This document shows, piece after piece, positions 15,008-24,935 of a DNA stretch of 64,000 nt. A program made the position numbers and the translations under genes. The stretch comes from Ferrimonas futtsuensis DSM 18154 (GTDB lineage Bacteria > Pseudomonadota > Gammaproteobacteria > Enterobacterales > Shewanellaceae): positions 1-64,000 of the forward strand of contig NZ_AUGL01000023.1 of the NCBI RefSeq assembly GCF_000422645.1. The letters run 5' to 3'. Every line of letters starts with the position of its first letter. Position 1 is the stretch's first letter. Under the pieces are notes generated by a model that was given only the letters and a program-made list of their open reading frames with translations, was not told where the DNA came from and searched no databases.

Positions 15008-16437
15008 CCGTTGGACCCGCCTCCGGTCAGCTTGCTGAGGTCCCTGGCATCCCAGTGAGGGAAATGCTTGCGAATCAGCGCATTGAGCTCGAGTTCAAAC
15101 GGAGAATAATCGTGTTGTGGCACAGCGCCTGTCCCGGAGGCTTCCTGCACCATGCCTGCCGCGACGGTGCCATTGGTCACCGGGTCGATCAGGATAAAGG
15201 CGCCGGTGTTCCGCAGCTGTGCGTAGCTGTCCACAGGCAGGGGTCGGTCCGTCTGCAGAACCACCTGGCCGATGTCATTGAGCCCCAGGGTATCGCTCTC
15301 CATCGCTTCCCAACTGCGAATGTCTATGCGGTGTTCCACCTTGCTGACCCTGGCTCGGGCCGAACTGGTGGCCAGCTTGATGCGGTACTCTCTGCCCGGC
15401 TCCAGAGGGGTGTCGGCCATCCACACCAGTTTGGACCGCAAGCCCTGGCTCAGGGTGACAGACTCGTCGTCGGCAACCAGCCAGTCGCCCCGGCTGACGT
15501 CAATCTCCCGGTCCAGGGTCACGGTGACCGCCTGACCGGCCACCGCACTGGCCAGATCCTTGCCGAATTGGTGAATGCCCGCCACCTTGGCGCGGGTACC
15601 TGAGGGCAGCACTTTTACGCCCTGCCCCAGGCTCAGGGTCCCCGATGCCAGGGTGCCGGCAAAGCCGCGAAAATCCAGATTGGGCCTGACCACCAGCTGC
15701 ACCGGCAGGCGCAACGCCTGGTCGGCGGCGCGGTCGGCGCCGGGTGCCTGCTCCAACAGCTCCAGCAGACTGGGGCCCTGATACCAGGGCATCGTCGGGG
15801 AAAGCTGGGCGACGTTGTCCCCCTCCAGGGCGGAGATGGGCAGGTAGTGAATCGCCTCCAGATTCAGTTCCTCAGCCATCTGGGCATACTGGGCCTGAAT
15901 GGTCTCAAACACCCCCTGGTCATACTCCTTGAGGTCCATCTTGTTGATGGCCACCACCACCTGCCGGATCCCCAACAGGGAGACCAAGAAACTGTGGCGC
16001 CGGGTCTGTTCCAGCACCCCGTAGCGGGCATCCACCAGGATGATAGCCAGATCTGCCGTCGAGGCACCGGTGGCCATGTTGCGGGTGTATTGCTCATGAC
16101 CCGGGGTGTCGGCAATGATGAATTTGCGCTTGTCAGTGGAGAAGTAGCGGTAGGCCACATCGATGGTGATCCCCTGTTCCCGTTCCGCCTGCAGGCCATC
16201 CACCAGCAGGGCCAGGTCGGGGCGCTCTCCCGTGGTGCCCTGGGTGCGGCTCTGCTCGTTGACCGCTTCCAGCTGATCGTCATACAGCGCCTTGGTGTCG
16301 TGCAGCAGACGGCCGATGAGGGTGCTCTTGCCGTCGTCGACGCTGCCGCAGGTAATGAAGCGCAGCAGCGCCTTACTTTCATGCTGCTTGAGGTACTGCG
16401 CCACTCGGAGCGCCACCGGGGTTGGATTGTTGGTCAT
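15004..16437 (-). CDS. cysN: Sulfate adenylyltransferase subunit 1 (GTPase)
   Basis: The GTPase subunit of ATP sulfurylase, which uses GTP hydrolysis to drive APS formation by CysD. Elongation-factor-like GTPase motifs are complete: GSVDDGKST, the DTPGHEQY switch and NKMD. Two beta-barrel domains follow. The start is set at 16437, because GGAG lies six bases upstream of this ATG; an in-frame ATG four codons earlier (16449) is the alternative. No APS kinase domain is fused, consistent with the separate cysC. It lies 16 bp after cysD. Confidence 0.95.
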   Translation of the reverse strand: MTNNPTPVALRVAQYLKQHESKALLRFITCGSVDDGKSTLIGRLLHDTKALYDDQLEAVNEQSRTQGTTGERPDLALLVDGLQAEREQGITIDVAYRYFSTDKRKFIIADTPGHEQYTRNMATGASTADLAIILVDARYGVLEQTRRHSFLVSLLGIRQVVVAINKMDLKEYDQGVFETIQAQYAQMAEELNLEAIHYLPISALEGDNVAQLSPTMPWYQGPSLLELLEQAPGADRAADQALRLPVQLVVRPNLDFRGFAGTLASGTLSLGQGVKVLPSGTRAKVAGIHQFGKDLASAVAGQAVTVTLDREIDVSRGDWLVADDESVTLSQGLRSKLVWMADTPLEPGREYRIKLATSSARARVSKVEHRIDIRSWEAMESDTLGLNDIGQVVLQTDRPLPVDSYAQLRNTGAFILIDPVTNGTVAAGMVQEASGTGAVPQHDYSPFELELNALIRKHFPHWDARDLSKLTGGGSNG

Positions 16438-16453
16438 GGTGCTCTCCATCGGA

Positions 16454-17359
16454 CTAAAAGTAACCTTCTATCTTCTTCTTCTCCATCGACCCGGCGGAAT
16501 CCCGATCGATCACCCGGCCTTGACGCTCCGAGGTGGTGGCCAGCAACATCTCTTCGATGATCCCCGGCAGGGTGTCGGCCTCAGACTCGACGGCGCCGGT
16601 CAGGGGGTAACACCCCAGGGTGCGGAATCGAACACTGCGCATCTGCGGCGTTTCACCGGGCTCCAGAGGCATCCGCTCGTCGTCCACCATGATCAGGCTG
16701 CCCTCTCTCTCCACCACCGGGCGCGGCTGCGCCAGGTAAAGGGGCACAATCTCTATCTGTTCGCGGTAGATGTACTGCCAGATGTCCAGCTCGGTCCAGT
16801 TGGAGAGGGGGAACACCCGAATGCTCTCTCCCGGATGCACCCGGGCGTTATAGAGGTTCCACAACTCAGGGCGCTGATTCTTGGGATCCCAGCGATGGTT
16901 ACTGTCGCGGAAGGAGTAGACCCGTTCCTTGGCCCTTGAGACCTCCTCATCCCGGCGGGCCCCGCCGAACGCCGCATCAAACCCATAATGATCCAGGGCC
17001 TGGCGCAGGCCCTGGGTCTTCATGATGTCGGTATGCAGGGCACTGCCATGGACAAAGGGGCTTATCCCCATGGCCAAGCCTTCTGGGTTCTTGTGCACCA
17101 ACAACTCGAAATCGTGCTCCCTGGCCATACGGTCGCGAAATTCGATCATCTCCCTGAATTTCCAGGTGGTGTCCACATGCAGGAGAGGGAACGGGATTTT
17201 GCCCGGGTAGAACGCTTTTCGCGCCAGGTGGAGCAGCACCGAGGAATCCTTACCGACGGAGTAGAGCATTACCGGCTTCTCAAACTCCGCCGCCACCTCG
17301 CGGAAGATGTGGATGCTCTCAGCCTCGAGGCGATCCAGATGGGTCAGGGAAGGGGACAT
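16454..17359 (-). CDS. cysD: Sulfate adenylyltransferase subunit 2
   Basis: The catalytic subunit of ATP sulfurylase; it makes APS from ATP and sulfate in complex with CysN. It has 301 residues, the family length. The PP-loop motif [12 protein letters not shown] is at about residues 34-45, and [14 protein letters not shown] and [15 protein letters not shown] are characteristic. First gene of the operon cysD-cysN-SLC13-cysC-cysQ. In related bacteria CysB activates it; the AT-rich upstream region would fit a CysB site, but no consensus is strong enough to call. Confidence 0.97.
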   Translation of the reverse strand: MSPSLTHLDRLEAESIHIFREVAAEFEKPVMLYSVGKDSSVLLHLARKAFYPGKIPFPLLHVDTTWKFREMIEFRDRMAREHDFELLVHKNPEGLAMGISPFVHGSALHTDIMKTQGLRQALDHYGFDAAFGGARRDEEVSRAKERVYSFRDSNHRWDPKNQRPELWNLYNARVHPGESIRVFPLSNWTELDIWQYIYREQIEIVPLYLAQPRPVVEREGSLIMVDDERMPLEPGETPQMRSVRFRTLGCYPLTGAVESEADTLPGIIEEMLLATTSERQGRVIDRDSAGSMEKKKIEGYF

Positions 17360-17809
17360 CCTGTGATCCTAAGTCAGTCTAAGTCAGCGTCTAAGTGAAC
17401 GTCAGATCAGCGTTAACAACAATTCAACTTGGCACTTTCATATAACCAAAAGTAATCAATTTTCAATTTTGAATGCCATTTTGAAATATGCAGGGTGCCA
17501 GGTCTGCTGAATTCCGACGCTGGCAATAGCCGGCCCTCACGCCGCCCCATAGGGTCGTCCAGCCGGAGTCACATCCGTTCGACGCGATGTGATTCGACCG
17601 CCCTACGACCCTGGGCTGATGCCGGGAGAGGGTCGTAAAAGGCGCTCCACCACAAGAAACAGGGGCTAAACCAGACTGAAACTGAACAAACCGCCTGATC
17701 CCTGAGCGGTTATACCGGTTCGGCTGAAAACTGGGATTGAAGGCTATTAACCCTCTGTGGGGTCGATGGTAAGATGGTCGATTCACTCTGTGACCCGGCT
17801 TGATTATTG
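17360..17809. other. Divergent intergenic region with a long inverted repeat
   Basis: About 450 bp separates cysD from the SNF2 helicase. The first 110 bp on the cysD side are AT-rich and should contain the cys promoter. The middle holds the imperfect palindrome at 17551-17612. A minus-strand open frame across 17463-17786 has no RBS or recognisable product and overlaps the palindrome, so I do not call it a gene. Confidence 0.5.
17551..17612. repeat. Imperfect 62-bp inverted repeat
   Basis: Outer arms AGGGTCGT and ACGACCCT pair perfectly. Inner arms AGTCACATC (17567-17575) and GATGTGATT (17586-17594) pair with one mismatch, leaving an 11-base loop. It could be a cruciform, a REP/MITE-like unit or an operator. 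A T-run is absent on both sides, so it is not an ordinary terminator. Confidence 0.6.
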
Positions 17810-20800
17810 ATGCTTTTATTTCGTCTTGCGGATGTAGAGAAAAACTTCGACGAAGCCACCTTCGCCAGGGGCAAGCGCTATTTCGAAGAGGAGATGGTGC
17901 TCCAGGCGGAGCTTGGGCCCGGCGGCGGCACGGTGCATGGCACCACCCTGGGCCGACGCGATAACCAGTACGACACCAGCATCGAGGTGCGCAAAAACGG
18001 CAGCAAAGCCTCCCTGGAGAGCTTCTGCAACTGCCCGGTCGGACAGCAGTGCAAACACGCCGTCGCCCTGCTGTTGACTCTTCTGGATCAGCACCATGGT
18101 CACCAGGACAGGTATCAGGCCTGGCTGGAAAAATTCAACCAGATCCACCCTCCTAAGGCGGCCGAAGCGCCGGCCGACACCGTTCTGGAGGGGCTGTTTC
18201 GCATCGCCCCTACCGTCGCCAGAGACGCCAGCGCCGCCGAGTCCCTCACCGTGGAGGTGGGCAACTGTCGCAGGCTGAAGCGGGGGGGGTTCAGCAAATT
18301 TTCCGTCAAGCAGCTGTTTAACGTAGCCACCCATCAGGGTGATGGCTGGGCCAGCGAAGAGGTGGTCACCTACAGCCGTCTGCTTCTGGCGACCCGGGGC
18401 AACCTCTGGTACCGGTACGCCCATCTGGAGAGCGAACTGGATCGTTACGCCTTCGAGAAGTTGCTGGAGCGGGGACTGGCTTTCTGGGAGGAGCCCGGCA
18501 ATACCCTGACCCTGGGCCCACGCCGCCAGTTGCGTTTCCACTGGGAGCAGGACAACCAGTACCAGTTGCACTCCAGCCTGGACTGCGGTGAGCCCTGGGT
18601 GCTGGTGCCTTTTGGCTCGCCCTGGTACATCAACCTCAAGGAGTTCAGCGCCGGTCCACTGGAGACCGAACTCTCCACCGAGGTACTGCATCAGCTCAAG
18701 CGCCTGCCCGCCCTTCCCAGGGAGCAAGCGGTGCATTTTGGCGATCAAATCGCCCAGCAGTTTGATCAGGCAACCCTGCCCCACCCAATCCAGACCGACT
18801 ACCGGAGCATAGACGCCCCCTTCACCCCTGTGCTCAAGTTGCTCCCCAGCGATGAGGGGATAGTCAGCTTTTTCTGGTTCGAGTATGGCGAGCTGATCCT
18901 CAGCCCCAGCGTGCTGGAGAGGCCACAGCAGACCCGCTTCTCCGATGACCGCGGCCACTGGCAGGTCAGCCGGGAGGGCGACCGAGAGGAGCGTGCCCTG
19001 GAGCTGTATCGCCAGCTGCAGTTGTCCGAGTTCGAACACCCTGGTCTGGATGCCCCCCAGCAGTCTCTGGCCGCCTACCTGAAGCTGGCGACCGCCTCCA
19101 CGGATCTGGCGTTCTGGCAGCGGCTGTTAAGCCAGCATCAGGGGGCCATCGACGGCCAGGGTTGGCGGCTGGAAATTGACCCCAGTCTGCCGCTGCTGCC
19201 CCACGAGATCCCCGCCTTCGATCTCAGCATCGAGGAGGGGGACAACTGGTTCAGCCTGGGGATGTCGGTGGAGATCGATCAGAAGCAGGTGGAGCTGCTG
19301 CCGCTGCTGCTCACCTGGCTGGAACAGAACTCCGACTGGCGCGGCAATGAAGACCCGATCCTGCTCCACCGTGAAGGCGCCATGCCTCTGCGCATCGCCA
19401 ACCGCGCCATCCGTCCGGTGCTGGCGGTATTGGAGGAGCTCTCCTCCGCCGACGGCGACAAGGTGCGCCTGCCCACCCATCAGGCTGCGGTGCTGGAACA
19501 CCTGCCAGGCAAGGCGCGCTGGGTCGGCGGTGAACGGATTCGGGCCCTGGCCCACAAATTGAATCACTTTGCCGGCATCGAGGAGATTGAACCGCCAGCC
19601 GGGCTTCAGGCCCAGCTTCGTCCCTATCAGCAACAGGGTCTGAACTGGCTGGCCTTCCTGCATCAGTTCGGCTTCGGCGGCATCCTGGCGGACGACATGG
19701 GTCTGGGTAAAACCCTGCAGACCCTGGCGCACCTGCTGACCCTGAAGCAACGCGGCCAGCTGACCGCCCCGGCACTGCTGGTGTGCCCCACCAGCCTGAT
19801 CAGCAACTGGCGCAGCGAGTCTGCCCGGTTCTGTCCCCAGCTCAAGGTGCAGGTACTCCACGGTCAGGACAGACACCCGCTGTTTGAGACTCTGGGAGAA
19901 TACGATCTGGTGGTCACCACCTATGGTCTGGTGGGCCGGGACATCGAGCAGTTCCGCACCCTGAGTTTCTCCCTGGCCATATTGGATGAGGCCCAGGCGA
20001 TCAAGAGCACCAGCGCCAAGATCACTCGGGCGGTGAAGCAGTTGGCTGCCGGTCAGCGCCTGTGCCTGACCGGTACCCCCATGGAAAACCACCTGGGAGA
20101 GCTGTGGTCCCTGTTCGACTTCGTGATGCCCGGCTTCCTCGGCAGAGAGAGTCAGTTTGCCCAGCAATACCGTAAACCCATCGAAAAAGAGGGCAATGGC
20201 GAGCTCAAGGGGGAACTGATGGCCAGGCTGGCCCCTTTCCTGCTGCGCCGCACCAAGAGCCAGGTGGCTCAGGAGTTACCCGCCAAAACCGAGATGGTGC
20301 AGACCATCCCCCTTCCCGGGCCCCAGCGCATGCTGTATGAGGGCGTTCGCGCCGCCATGGAATCCAGGGTACGCGAGCTGCTCAAGAACAAGGGGATGGC
20401 CAAGAGCCAGATAGAGTTCCTCGATGCCCTGCTCAAGCTGCGACAGATCTGCTGTGACCCGCAGCTGGTGAAGCTGGAGCAAGCCCAGGGGGTACAGGAG
20501 TCCGCCAAGCTGGATTTCCTGATGGAGATGCTCCCCTCGATGCTGGAAGATGGCCGCCGCATCCTCATCTTCTCCCAGTTTACCCAGATGCTGGCGTTGA
20601 TTGAGCAGCGCATGGTGGAGGCCGGCATCCCCTACAGCAAGTTGACCGGCCAGACCCGCAAGCGGGAGGAGGCGATCAATCGCTTCCAGGATGGCGAGGT
20701 ACCGGTGTTCCTCATCTCCCTGAAAGCCGGTGGAGTGGGCCTAAACCTGACCCAGGCGGACACGGTGATTCACTACGATCCCTGGTGGAATCCGGCCGCG

Positions 20801-21022
20801 GAAAATCAGGCCACCGACCGGGCCTATCGCATCGGTCAGGACAAGCCGGTGTTCGTCTACAAGCTGATCTGCGAACAGACCATCGAGGAAAGGGTGATGG
20901 AACTGCAGCAGCAGAAACAGGCCCTGGCGGACGCCATCTATGACAAGGAAAACCAGAGCCTGGCCACCGGTCTCACCGGTGACCAGCTGCTGAGCCTGTT
21001 TGACGCTCCCCACGAGGAGTAA
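17810..21022 (+). CDS. SWIM zinc-finger and SNF2-family DNA helicase/ATPase
   Basis: A 1070-residue RapA/SNF2-type translocase. A SWIM zinc finger lies near residues 60-85 (CNCPVGQQCKHAVALL, CxCxnCxH). A long beta-rich middle region (SNF2_assoc-like) follows, then the two-lobed motor: Walker A DDMGLGKTLQT at about residue 628, DEAQ box, LTGTPMENHLGELWSL, and helicase C-terminal motifs SLKAGGVGLNL and QATDRAYRIGQ. Such proteins remodel protein-DNA or polymerase-DNA complexes; the bacterial substrate is unknown. The ATG at 17810 has no obvious RBS, and a TTG one codon earlier is possible. A terminator follows. Confidence 0.9.
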   Translation: MLLFRLADVEKNFDEATFARGKRYFEEEMVLQAELGPGGGTVHGTTLGRRDNQYDTSIEVRKNGSKASLESFCNCPVGQQCKHAVALLLTLLDQHHGHQDRYQAWLEKFNQIHPPKAAEAPADTVLEGLFRIAPTVARDASAAESLTVEVGNCRRLKRGGFSKFSVKQLFNVATHQGDGWASEEVVTYSRLLLATRGNLWYRYAHLESELDRYAFEKLLERGLAFWEEPGNTLTLGPRRQLRFHWEQDNQYQLHSSLDCGEPWVLVPFGSPWYINLKEFSAGPLETELSTEVLHQLKRLPALPREQAVHFGDQIAQQFDQATLPHPIQTDYRSIDAPFTPVLKLLPSDEGIVSFFWFEYGELILSPSVLERPQQTRFSDDRGHWQVSREGDREERALELYRQLQLSEFEHPGLDAPQQSLAAYLKLATASTDLAFWQRLLSQHQGAIDGQGWRLEIDPSLPLLPHEIPAFDLSIEEGDNWFSLGMSVEIDQKQVELLPLLLTWLEQNSDWRGNEDPILLHREGAMPLRIANRAIRPVLAVLEELSSADGDKVRLPTHQAAVLEHLPGKARWVGGERIRALAHKLNHFAGIEEIEPPAGLQAQLRPYQQQGLNWLAFLHQFGFGGILADDMGLGKTLQTLAHLLTLKQRGQLTAPALLVCPTSLISNWRSESARFCPQLKVQVLHGQDRHPLFETLGEYDLVVTTYGLVGRDIEQFRTLSFSLAILDEAQAIKSTSAKITRAVKQLAAGQRLCLTGTPMENHLGELWSLFDFVMPGFLGRESQFAQQYRKPIEKEGNGELKGELMARLAPFLLRRTKSQVAQELPAKTEMVQTIPLPGPQRMLYEGVRAAMESRVRELLKNKGMAKSQIEFLDALLKLRQICCDPQLVKLEQAQGVQESAKLDFLMEMLPSMLEDGRRILIFSQFTQMLALIEQRMVEAGIPYSKLTGQTRKREEAINRFQDGEVPVFLISLKAGGVGLNLTQADTVIHYDPWWNPAAENQATDRAYRIGQDKPVFVYKLICEQTIEERVMELQQQKQALADAIYDKENQSLATGLTGDQLLSLFDAPHEE

Positions 21023-21029
21023 CCCAGAC

Positions 21030-21058
21030 AAAAAAGGCGCCCCATGGGCGCCTTTTTT
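21030..21058. terminator. Bidirectional terminator between helicase and sohB
   Basis: GGCGCC-CCATG-GGCGCC (21036-21052) is flanked by an A-run and a T-run of six, so it can serve both converging transcripts. Confidence 0.88.
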
Positions 21059-21072
21059 CATCATATTCAGGC

Positions 21073-22110
21073 TCAGCTTAATCGGCTCTTCTGATTCAGC
21101 TCAGTCACCTTGGAGAGCACACTCTCCAAAGCTTCCGACACGCCCCGGCCGAAACGGTTGGCCAGATTCTTCTTAATCACAAAGGCCAGCTTCAGCACCT
21201 CTTTGTCCTTGGCTTTCTGCATCAGCCAGTGATCCGAGGTCGCCAGCTCATCCACCAGTCCCAGCTCCAGGGCCTGGGTGGCAAACCAGTGCTCACCGGT
21301 AGCCACCTTCTCCAAGGCCAGCTCGGGACGATACTTGGCGATGAAGGACTTGAACAGGCCGTGGGTCTCCTCCAGCTCCTCCTTGAACTTCTCCCGGGCC
21401 TCGTCGGTGTTCTCGCCAAACACGGTCAGGGTACGCTTGAACTGGCCGGCGGTGTGCTGCTCATAGTCGATGTGGCTGCGCTTCAGCAGACGGTTGAAAT
21501 TGGGCAGCTGGGCAATCACGCCGATGGAACCAATGATGGAGAAGGGCGCCGCCACGATGCGGTCTGCCACGCAGGCCATCATGTATCCGCCACTGGCGGC
21601 TACCTTGTCCACGGCAATGGTCAGGGGGATGCCGGCGTCACGGACCCGAGCCAGCTGGCTGGAAGCCAGGCCATAGCCATGGACCACGCCGCCGCCGCTC
21701 TCCAGGCGCACCAGCACCTCATCCTGCTTGTCCGCCACGGTCAGCAGGGCGGTGATCTCCTCCCTCAGGCTGGCCACTTCGTTGGCTTCGATGCCCCCCT
21801 TGAAGTCCAGGACAAACACCCGGCCCTCTCTGGGCTCATCCACCTTGGATTTGGCCTCCTTGGTCTTGGCCTTCTCCTCCTTCTTATGAGCCTTCTCTTT
21901 GGCCTTGAGCTGCTCCTTAGTCAGCAGCATCTCCTCCAGGTGATGCTCATAATCCTCCAGCTGATGGCTGAGGTTGGTCAGCTGCAACTCCCCTTTCTGG
22001 GGCCGCTGCTGGCGTCCCATCACTGCGGCAACCACAATCAGCGCGGCGATGGCGCCCACCAGGGTCACCGCCTTGGCCAGGAACAGGCCGTACTCGTATA
22101 AAAACTCCAA
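21073..22110 (-). CDS. sohB: Inner-membrane S49 peptidase SohB
   Basis: A 345-residue member of the SppA/SohB family, which cleaves within membranes or signal-peptide remnants on the periplasmic side. An N-terminal membrane helix (about residues 5-30) is followed by a Lys/Glu-rich coiled coil (about 60-95) and the S49 domain. The nucleophile Ser lies in VAASGGYMMA, and the Lys partner is probably in GQFKRTL. The start is a TTG at 22110: AGGAG lies seven bases upstream and the product then begins (M)EFLYEYGLFLAK, matching the SohB N-terminus. The ATG at 22140 has no RBS. The gene is divergent from yciK across the lipase, an arrangement I recall from Shewanella relatives. Confidence 0.93.
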   Translation of the reverse strand: MEFLYEYGLFLAKAVTLVGAIAALIVVAAVMGRQQRPQKGELQLTNLSHQLEDYEHHLEEMLLTKEQLKAKEKAHKKEEKAKTKEAKSKVDEPREGRVFVLDFKGGIEANEVASLREEITALLTVADKQDEVLVRLESGGGVVHGYGLASSQLARVRDAGIPLTIAVDKVAASGGYMMACVADRIVAAPFSIIGSIGVIAQLPNFNRLLKRSHIDYEQHTAGQFKRTLTVFGENTDEAREKFKEELEETHGLFKSFIAKYRPELALEKVATGEHWFATQALELGLVDELATSDHWLMQKAKDKEVLKLAFVIKKNLANRFGRGVSEALESVLSKVTELNQKSRLS

Positions 22111-22155
22111 AATCAAACTCCTAGAGAGGTTTGCGCCCATTCTATACCGAAAAGC

Positions 22156-22183
22156 AAAAAAAGACCCAGCCTGGGGCTGGGTC
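22156..22183 (-). terminator. Intrinsic terminator after the VolA-like lipase gene
   Basis: On the minus strand GACCCAGCC and GGCTGGGTC form a tight hairpin followed by seven T residues, 23 bp after the lipase stop. Confidence 0.88.
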
Positions 22184-22205
22184 TTGGAGTGTCAGCAACC
22201 GTGCA

Positions 22206-24614
22206 TCAGGAGCAGGGCTGAACCAGGTCGGCGTTGGTCACCGGCAGGGCCATGCCGTTGGAGGCGGCAAAACCCGCCACTTGAGTCTGCATCTCGGCGG
22301 TCGCCGCGGCGGCGCTGCCGTCGGTCACTCCAGGGATCTCATTGGGGGACAGCAGAGAGCTGTGATGCCCCTTGAGGAAGCGCACCGCACCGGAAACGCT
22401 CTCTCCCTGAGTGGTGGTATCGATACAGCCCAGCCCCATGGCGGCGATCAGCGGCTCACCACCGGACAGAGGCGCGCCTGCGACAACCGGAGGCAGAGTC
22501 TGATCGGGCAGGTTGCCAGCACCGTCTCCGATGATCTCAATCACGTGCACCTTGCTGCCGGTGGCCGCCAGGGCGGCGCCGTGGTTGATGGGGTCCATCG
22601 ACTCAATCTGAGTCTGAATGGAGAACATCAGAGGTGGAATCAGCTCCTCCTCGGCCTGCTTGGCCAGGGCTTCATACTCTGGCGTGCCAGGTTCAGGCTT
22701 GGGAATGCCCGCGGCTTCCGCCAGGGTCCCCACCAGGGCGTCAATCAGGGCAGGCCTGAAGGCCGGGCTGCCGGCAAACACGCCCGCCAGACCGCCGGCC
22801 GGGGCCGTCAGGGAACTGGCTTGCAGGGTGAAGGGGTTCATCTCAACAGGCACGCCGGCGATGGGGGTGTTGGCGTAGGTGGTCACATCGGTGCCGGTGA
22901 TGGCACCCAGACTCAGTCCCTGCAGGGTTACCTTGGTCAGGTCGAACAGCGGAGGCTGCTCATTGGTCACCTGCCCCATCACCAGACCGGTTACCGCGGC
23001 ACGCAGGGCCAGGTTATCGATCACCGCCTGACGGAAGTTATCCCTGGTGGTGAGGCCGCTGCCGATGTTGACGAACACCAGCCCGCTGCCATTGGCAAAG
23101 GGCGCGCCCAGGCTGGGGTCGGTGGCGCTGATCTCATAGACGCCGTCGCCATTGAAGTCGAACCCCCGGGCACCGTGCAGTGGCATATCGATGGCGATGG
23201 TGGCCAGGCCAGCAGCAGTCAGGGGGCCCACATTGGCCAGGGTGGTCTCCTTGGTGCCGGACAGGCCGTGCAGGGCCATGCTCAGGGGCCAGCCGGTGGC
23301 GGGCACGGACACATCGATGCCCAGCGCCGCCAGTTTGGCAGGATTGGGGATGGTGATCTGCACCGGCATCGCCTGACGGCTCTTGGGCGCAGGCACCGGG
23401 TTGAACCGGGTCAGGTGACGGGCAGGATCCGACGGGGAGCCATCATCCAGGTTGATGGTACAGCCGACGATTTCACTGGGGTCCTCCACGGCGGCCACGG
23501 GGTCGCGGCCACAGGCCACCATCTGCTCGGAGAACTTCTCCAGAGTCAGGGTGCCGGCCTGCAGGGCCTGGAGCACCGCCACCGGGCTGTCCCCCAGGGC
23601 GTTCCAGGTGCTGGAGATGGTGGGGTTGGCCGGGGTCGGCGCGGTCAGGTAGTAGGGCAGCTCGATCTCAGCGGTCAACACATCGGTGGCATCCGCCAGC
23701 AGGTAAGGCAGTCCCATCTCCGGTTGCAATCCGAGAATCTGCGCCGCGGTCAATCCGGTTGGGGTCGGCAGCTGTGTCCAGCTTGGCTCGAACGGGTCAT
23801 GGGCCGGATCCGGAGAGGCCACCAGTTGCTTGGTGGTCTCCAGCACATCAAACACAGACTGGGTGGTGAACACCCCGGTGTAATTGACCGTATCCGGGTC
23901 GATACCATGGCCACTGGCCAGGGCCCCCAGGTAGTTGTTGGTCAGGGCCTGCAGATCGCGGCTGGAGCCCTCGGGCAATGGCTTGGTATTAATGTCCAGC
24001 TTCAGCTGCTTGTAGGTCTCGGAGGCGTCAATGGAACGGCCGTCAGAGTCCAGCAGCTGGTTGGTGACCACATAGAGGTAGCCACTGGTGGCTGGCAGCG
24101 GCTTCAGCGGCTGGGCAATCAGCGTGCTGCCGCTGACCGTGGTGACAAAGTCCACGCCCCAGGTCAGCTCATCGCCCATCTTACAGATGGAGAGAGAGGG
24201 TGCGCCGCTGCACTCCGCATCCGGGGAGAGTGCGCCGCCCAGGGTCACCGCAAACAGACGTACAGTGCCTGCCTGAGAGGCACTGGCCATGTCGATGGTG
24301 ACATCATCCAGCAGCTCAATATTCAGTTGAATCGGCTGAGTCGTGCCCCAACCGTCCAGGGCACCCAGGGCCGCTTCAGGATCGGTGTAGGGCGCCCCGG
24401 CCACTTCGGCAGGGATCTGCAGGGTACCATCCGGAGTACCGAGGAACAGCAGATCATTGGGCAGGGGGACCACACCATTGGCGGGATCAAAGCTGACCCG
24501 AGCATAACGTTTGATAGGATCGGCCTTATTGCTGTCCTCCTGGTAGCTGTCTCCGCTACAACCGGACAATGCCAAGGCCGACAGGACGGCGGTACTTAAC
24601 AGCAGTCGTCTCAT
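22206..24614 (-). CDS. VolA/Pla-1/cef-family lipoprotein phospholipase
   Basis: An 802-residue lipoprotein. The signal peptide ends in the lipobox LSGC with the lipidated Cys at residue 19. The N-terminal half is a large beta-rich region. The C-terminal half is an alpha/beta hydrolase with the oxyanion-side motif ALHGLSGTKE and the nucleophile elbow GLSLG in LQGLSLGAITG. The family includes VolA of Vibrio cholerae, a surface-exposed lysophospholipase that frees fatty acids for uptake. Location on the cell surface is inferred from the family. It lies upstream of sohB on the same strand but is separated by a terminator. Confidence 0.9.
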   Translation of the reverse strand: MRRLLLSTAVLSALALSGCSGDSYQEDSNKADPIKRYARVSFDPANGVVPLPNDLLFLGTPDGTLQIPAEVAGAPYTDPEAALGALDGWGTTQPIQLNIELLDDVTIDMASASQAGTVRLFAVTLGGALSPDAECSGAPSLSICKMGDELTWGVDFVTTVSGSTLIAQPLKPLPATSGYLYVVTNQLLDSDGRSIDASETYKQLKLDINTKPLPEGSSRDLQALTNNYLGALASGHGIDPDTVNYTGVFTTQSVFDVLETTKQLVASPDPAHDPFEPSWTQLPTPTGLTAAQILGLQPEMGLPYLLADATDVLTAEIELPYYLTAPTPANPTISSTWNALGDSPVAVLQALQAGTLTLEKFSEQMVACGRDPVAAVEDPSEIVGCTINLDDGSPSDPARHLTRFNPVPAPKSRQAMPVQITIPNPAKLAALGIDVSVPATGWPLSMALHGLSGTKETTLANVGPLTAAGLATIAIDMPLHGARGFDFNGDGVYEISATDPSLGAPFANGSGLVFVNIGSGLTTRDNFRQAVIDNLALRAAVTGLVMGQVTNEQPPLFDLTKVTLQGLSLGAITGTDVTTYANTPIAGVPVEMNPFTLQASSLTAPAGGLAGVFAGSPAFRPALIDALVGTLAEAAGIPKPEPGTPEYEALAKQAEEELIPPLMFSIQTQIESMDPINHGAALAATGSKVHVIEIIGDGAGNLPDQTLPPVVAGAPLSGGEPLIAAMGLGCIDTTTQGESVSGAVRFLKGHHSSLLSPNEIPGVTDGSAAAATAEMQTQVAGFAASNGMALPVTNADLVQPCS

Positions 24615-24935
24615 TTTCTCTCCCCAATCCTTGTTGTACGCTCGCGACCGCCCCCAAGGGATTAAGGGCTTCAGACGGGAAAATGGCCGCCAGCATTAGT
24701 TTTGTTTTCCGTAGTGAAATTCGTCACAATAGGCGCGTTTCTGGTGGAAATGCCGCTCTATATGCCCATTGCGACTTCACCCAAAGTAACGCAAAAACCA
24801 TATGTTAGCTACATTTTTGCAACCAATACCCCATTTCGTGGTACCCAGAATGCAATCGCTTGTTTGAAACGGCTGTTTTTGAGTACTGCAAACTCCCGAA
24901 TAAAGCGCACTGCAACATAAGGAAGGCGTGAAAGG
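24615..24935. other. AT-rich divergent promoter region of lipase and yciK
   Basis: 320 bp between divergent genes, clearly richer in A and T than its flanks. It must contain both promoters. Candidate dyads such as TGAAATTCGTCACA (24715-24728) are too weak to assign to a named regulator. No gene was seen. Confidence 0.5.

Noticed and set aside
17463..17786. 107-codon minus-strand frame between cysD and the helicase
   Set aside because: It crosses the inverted repeat, has no RBS, and its product is not recognisable.
22131..24599. 822-codon plus-strand frame
   Set aside because: It is antisense to the VolA-like lipoprotein gene. The composition is rich in Gly, Gln, His and Arg as expected of a shadow frame, while the minus frame has a lipobox and GLSLG.
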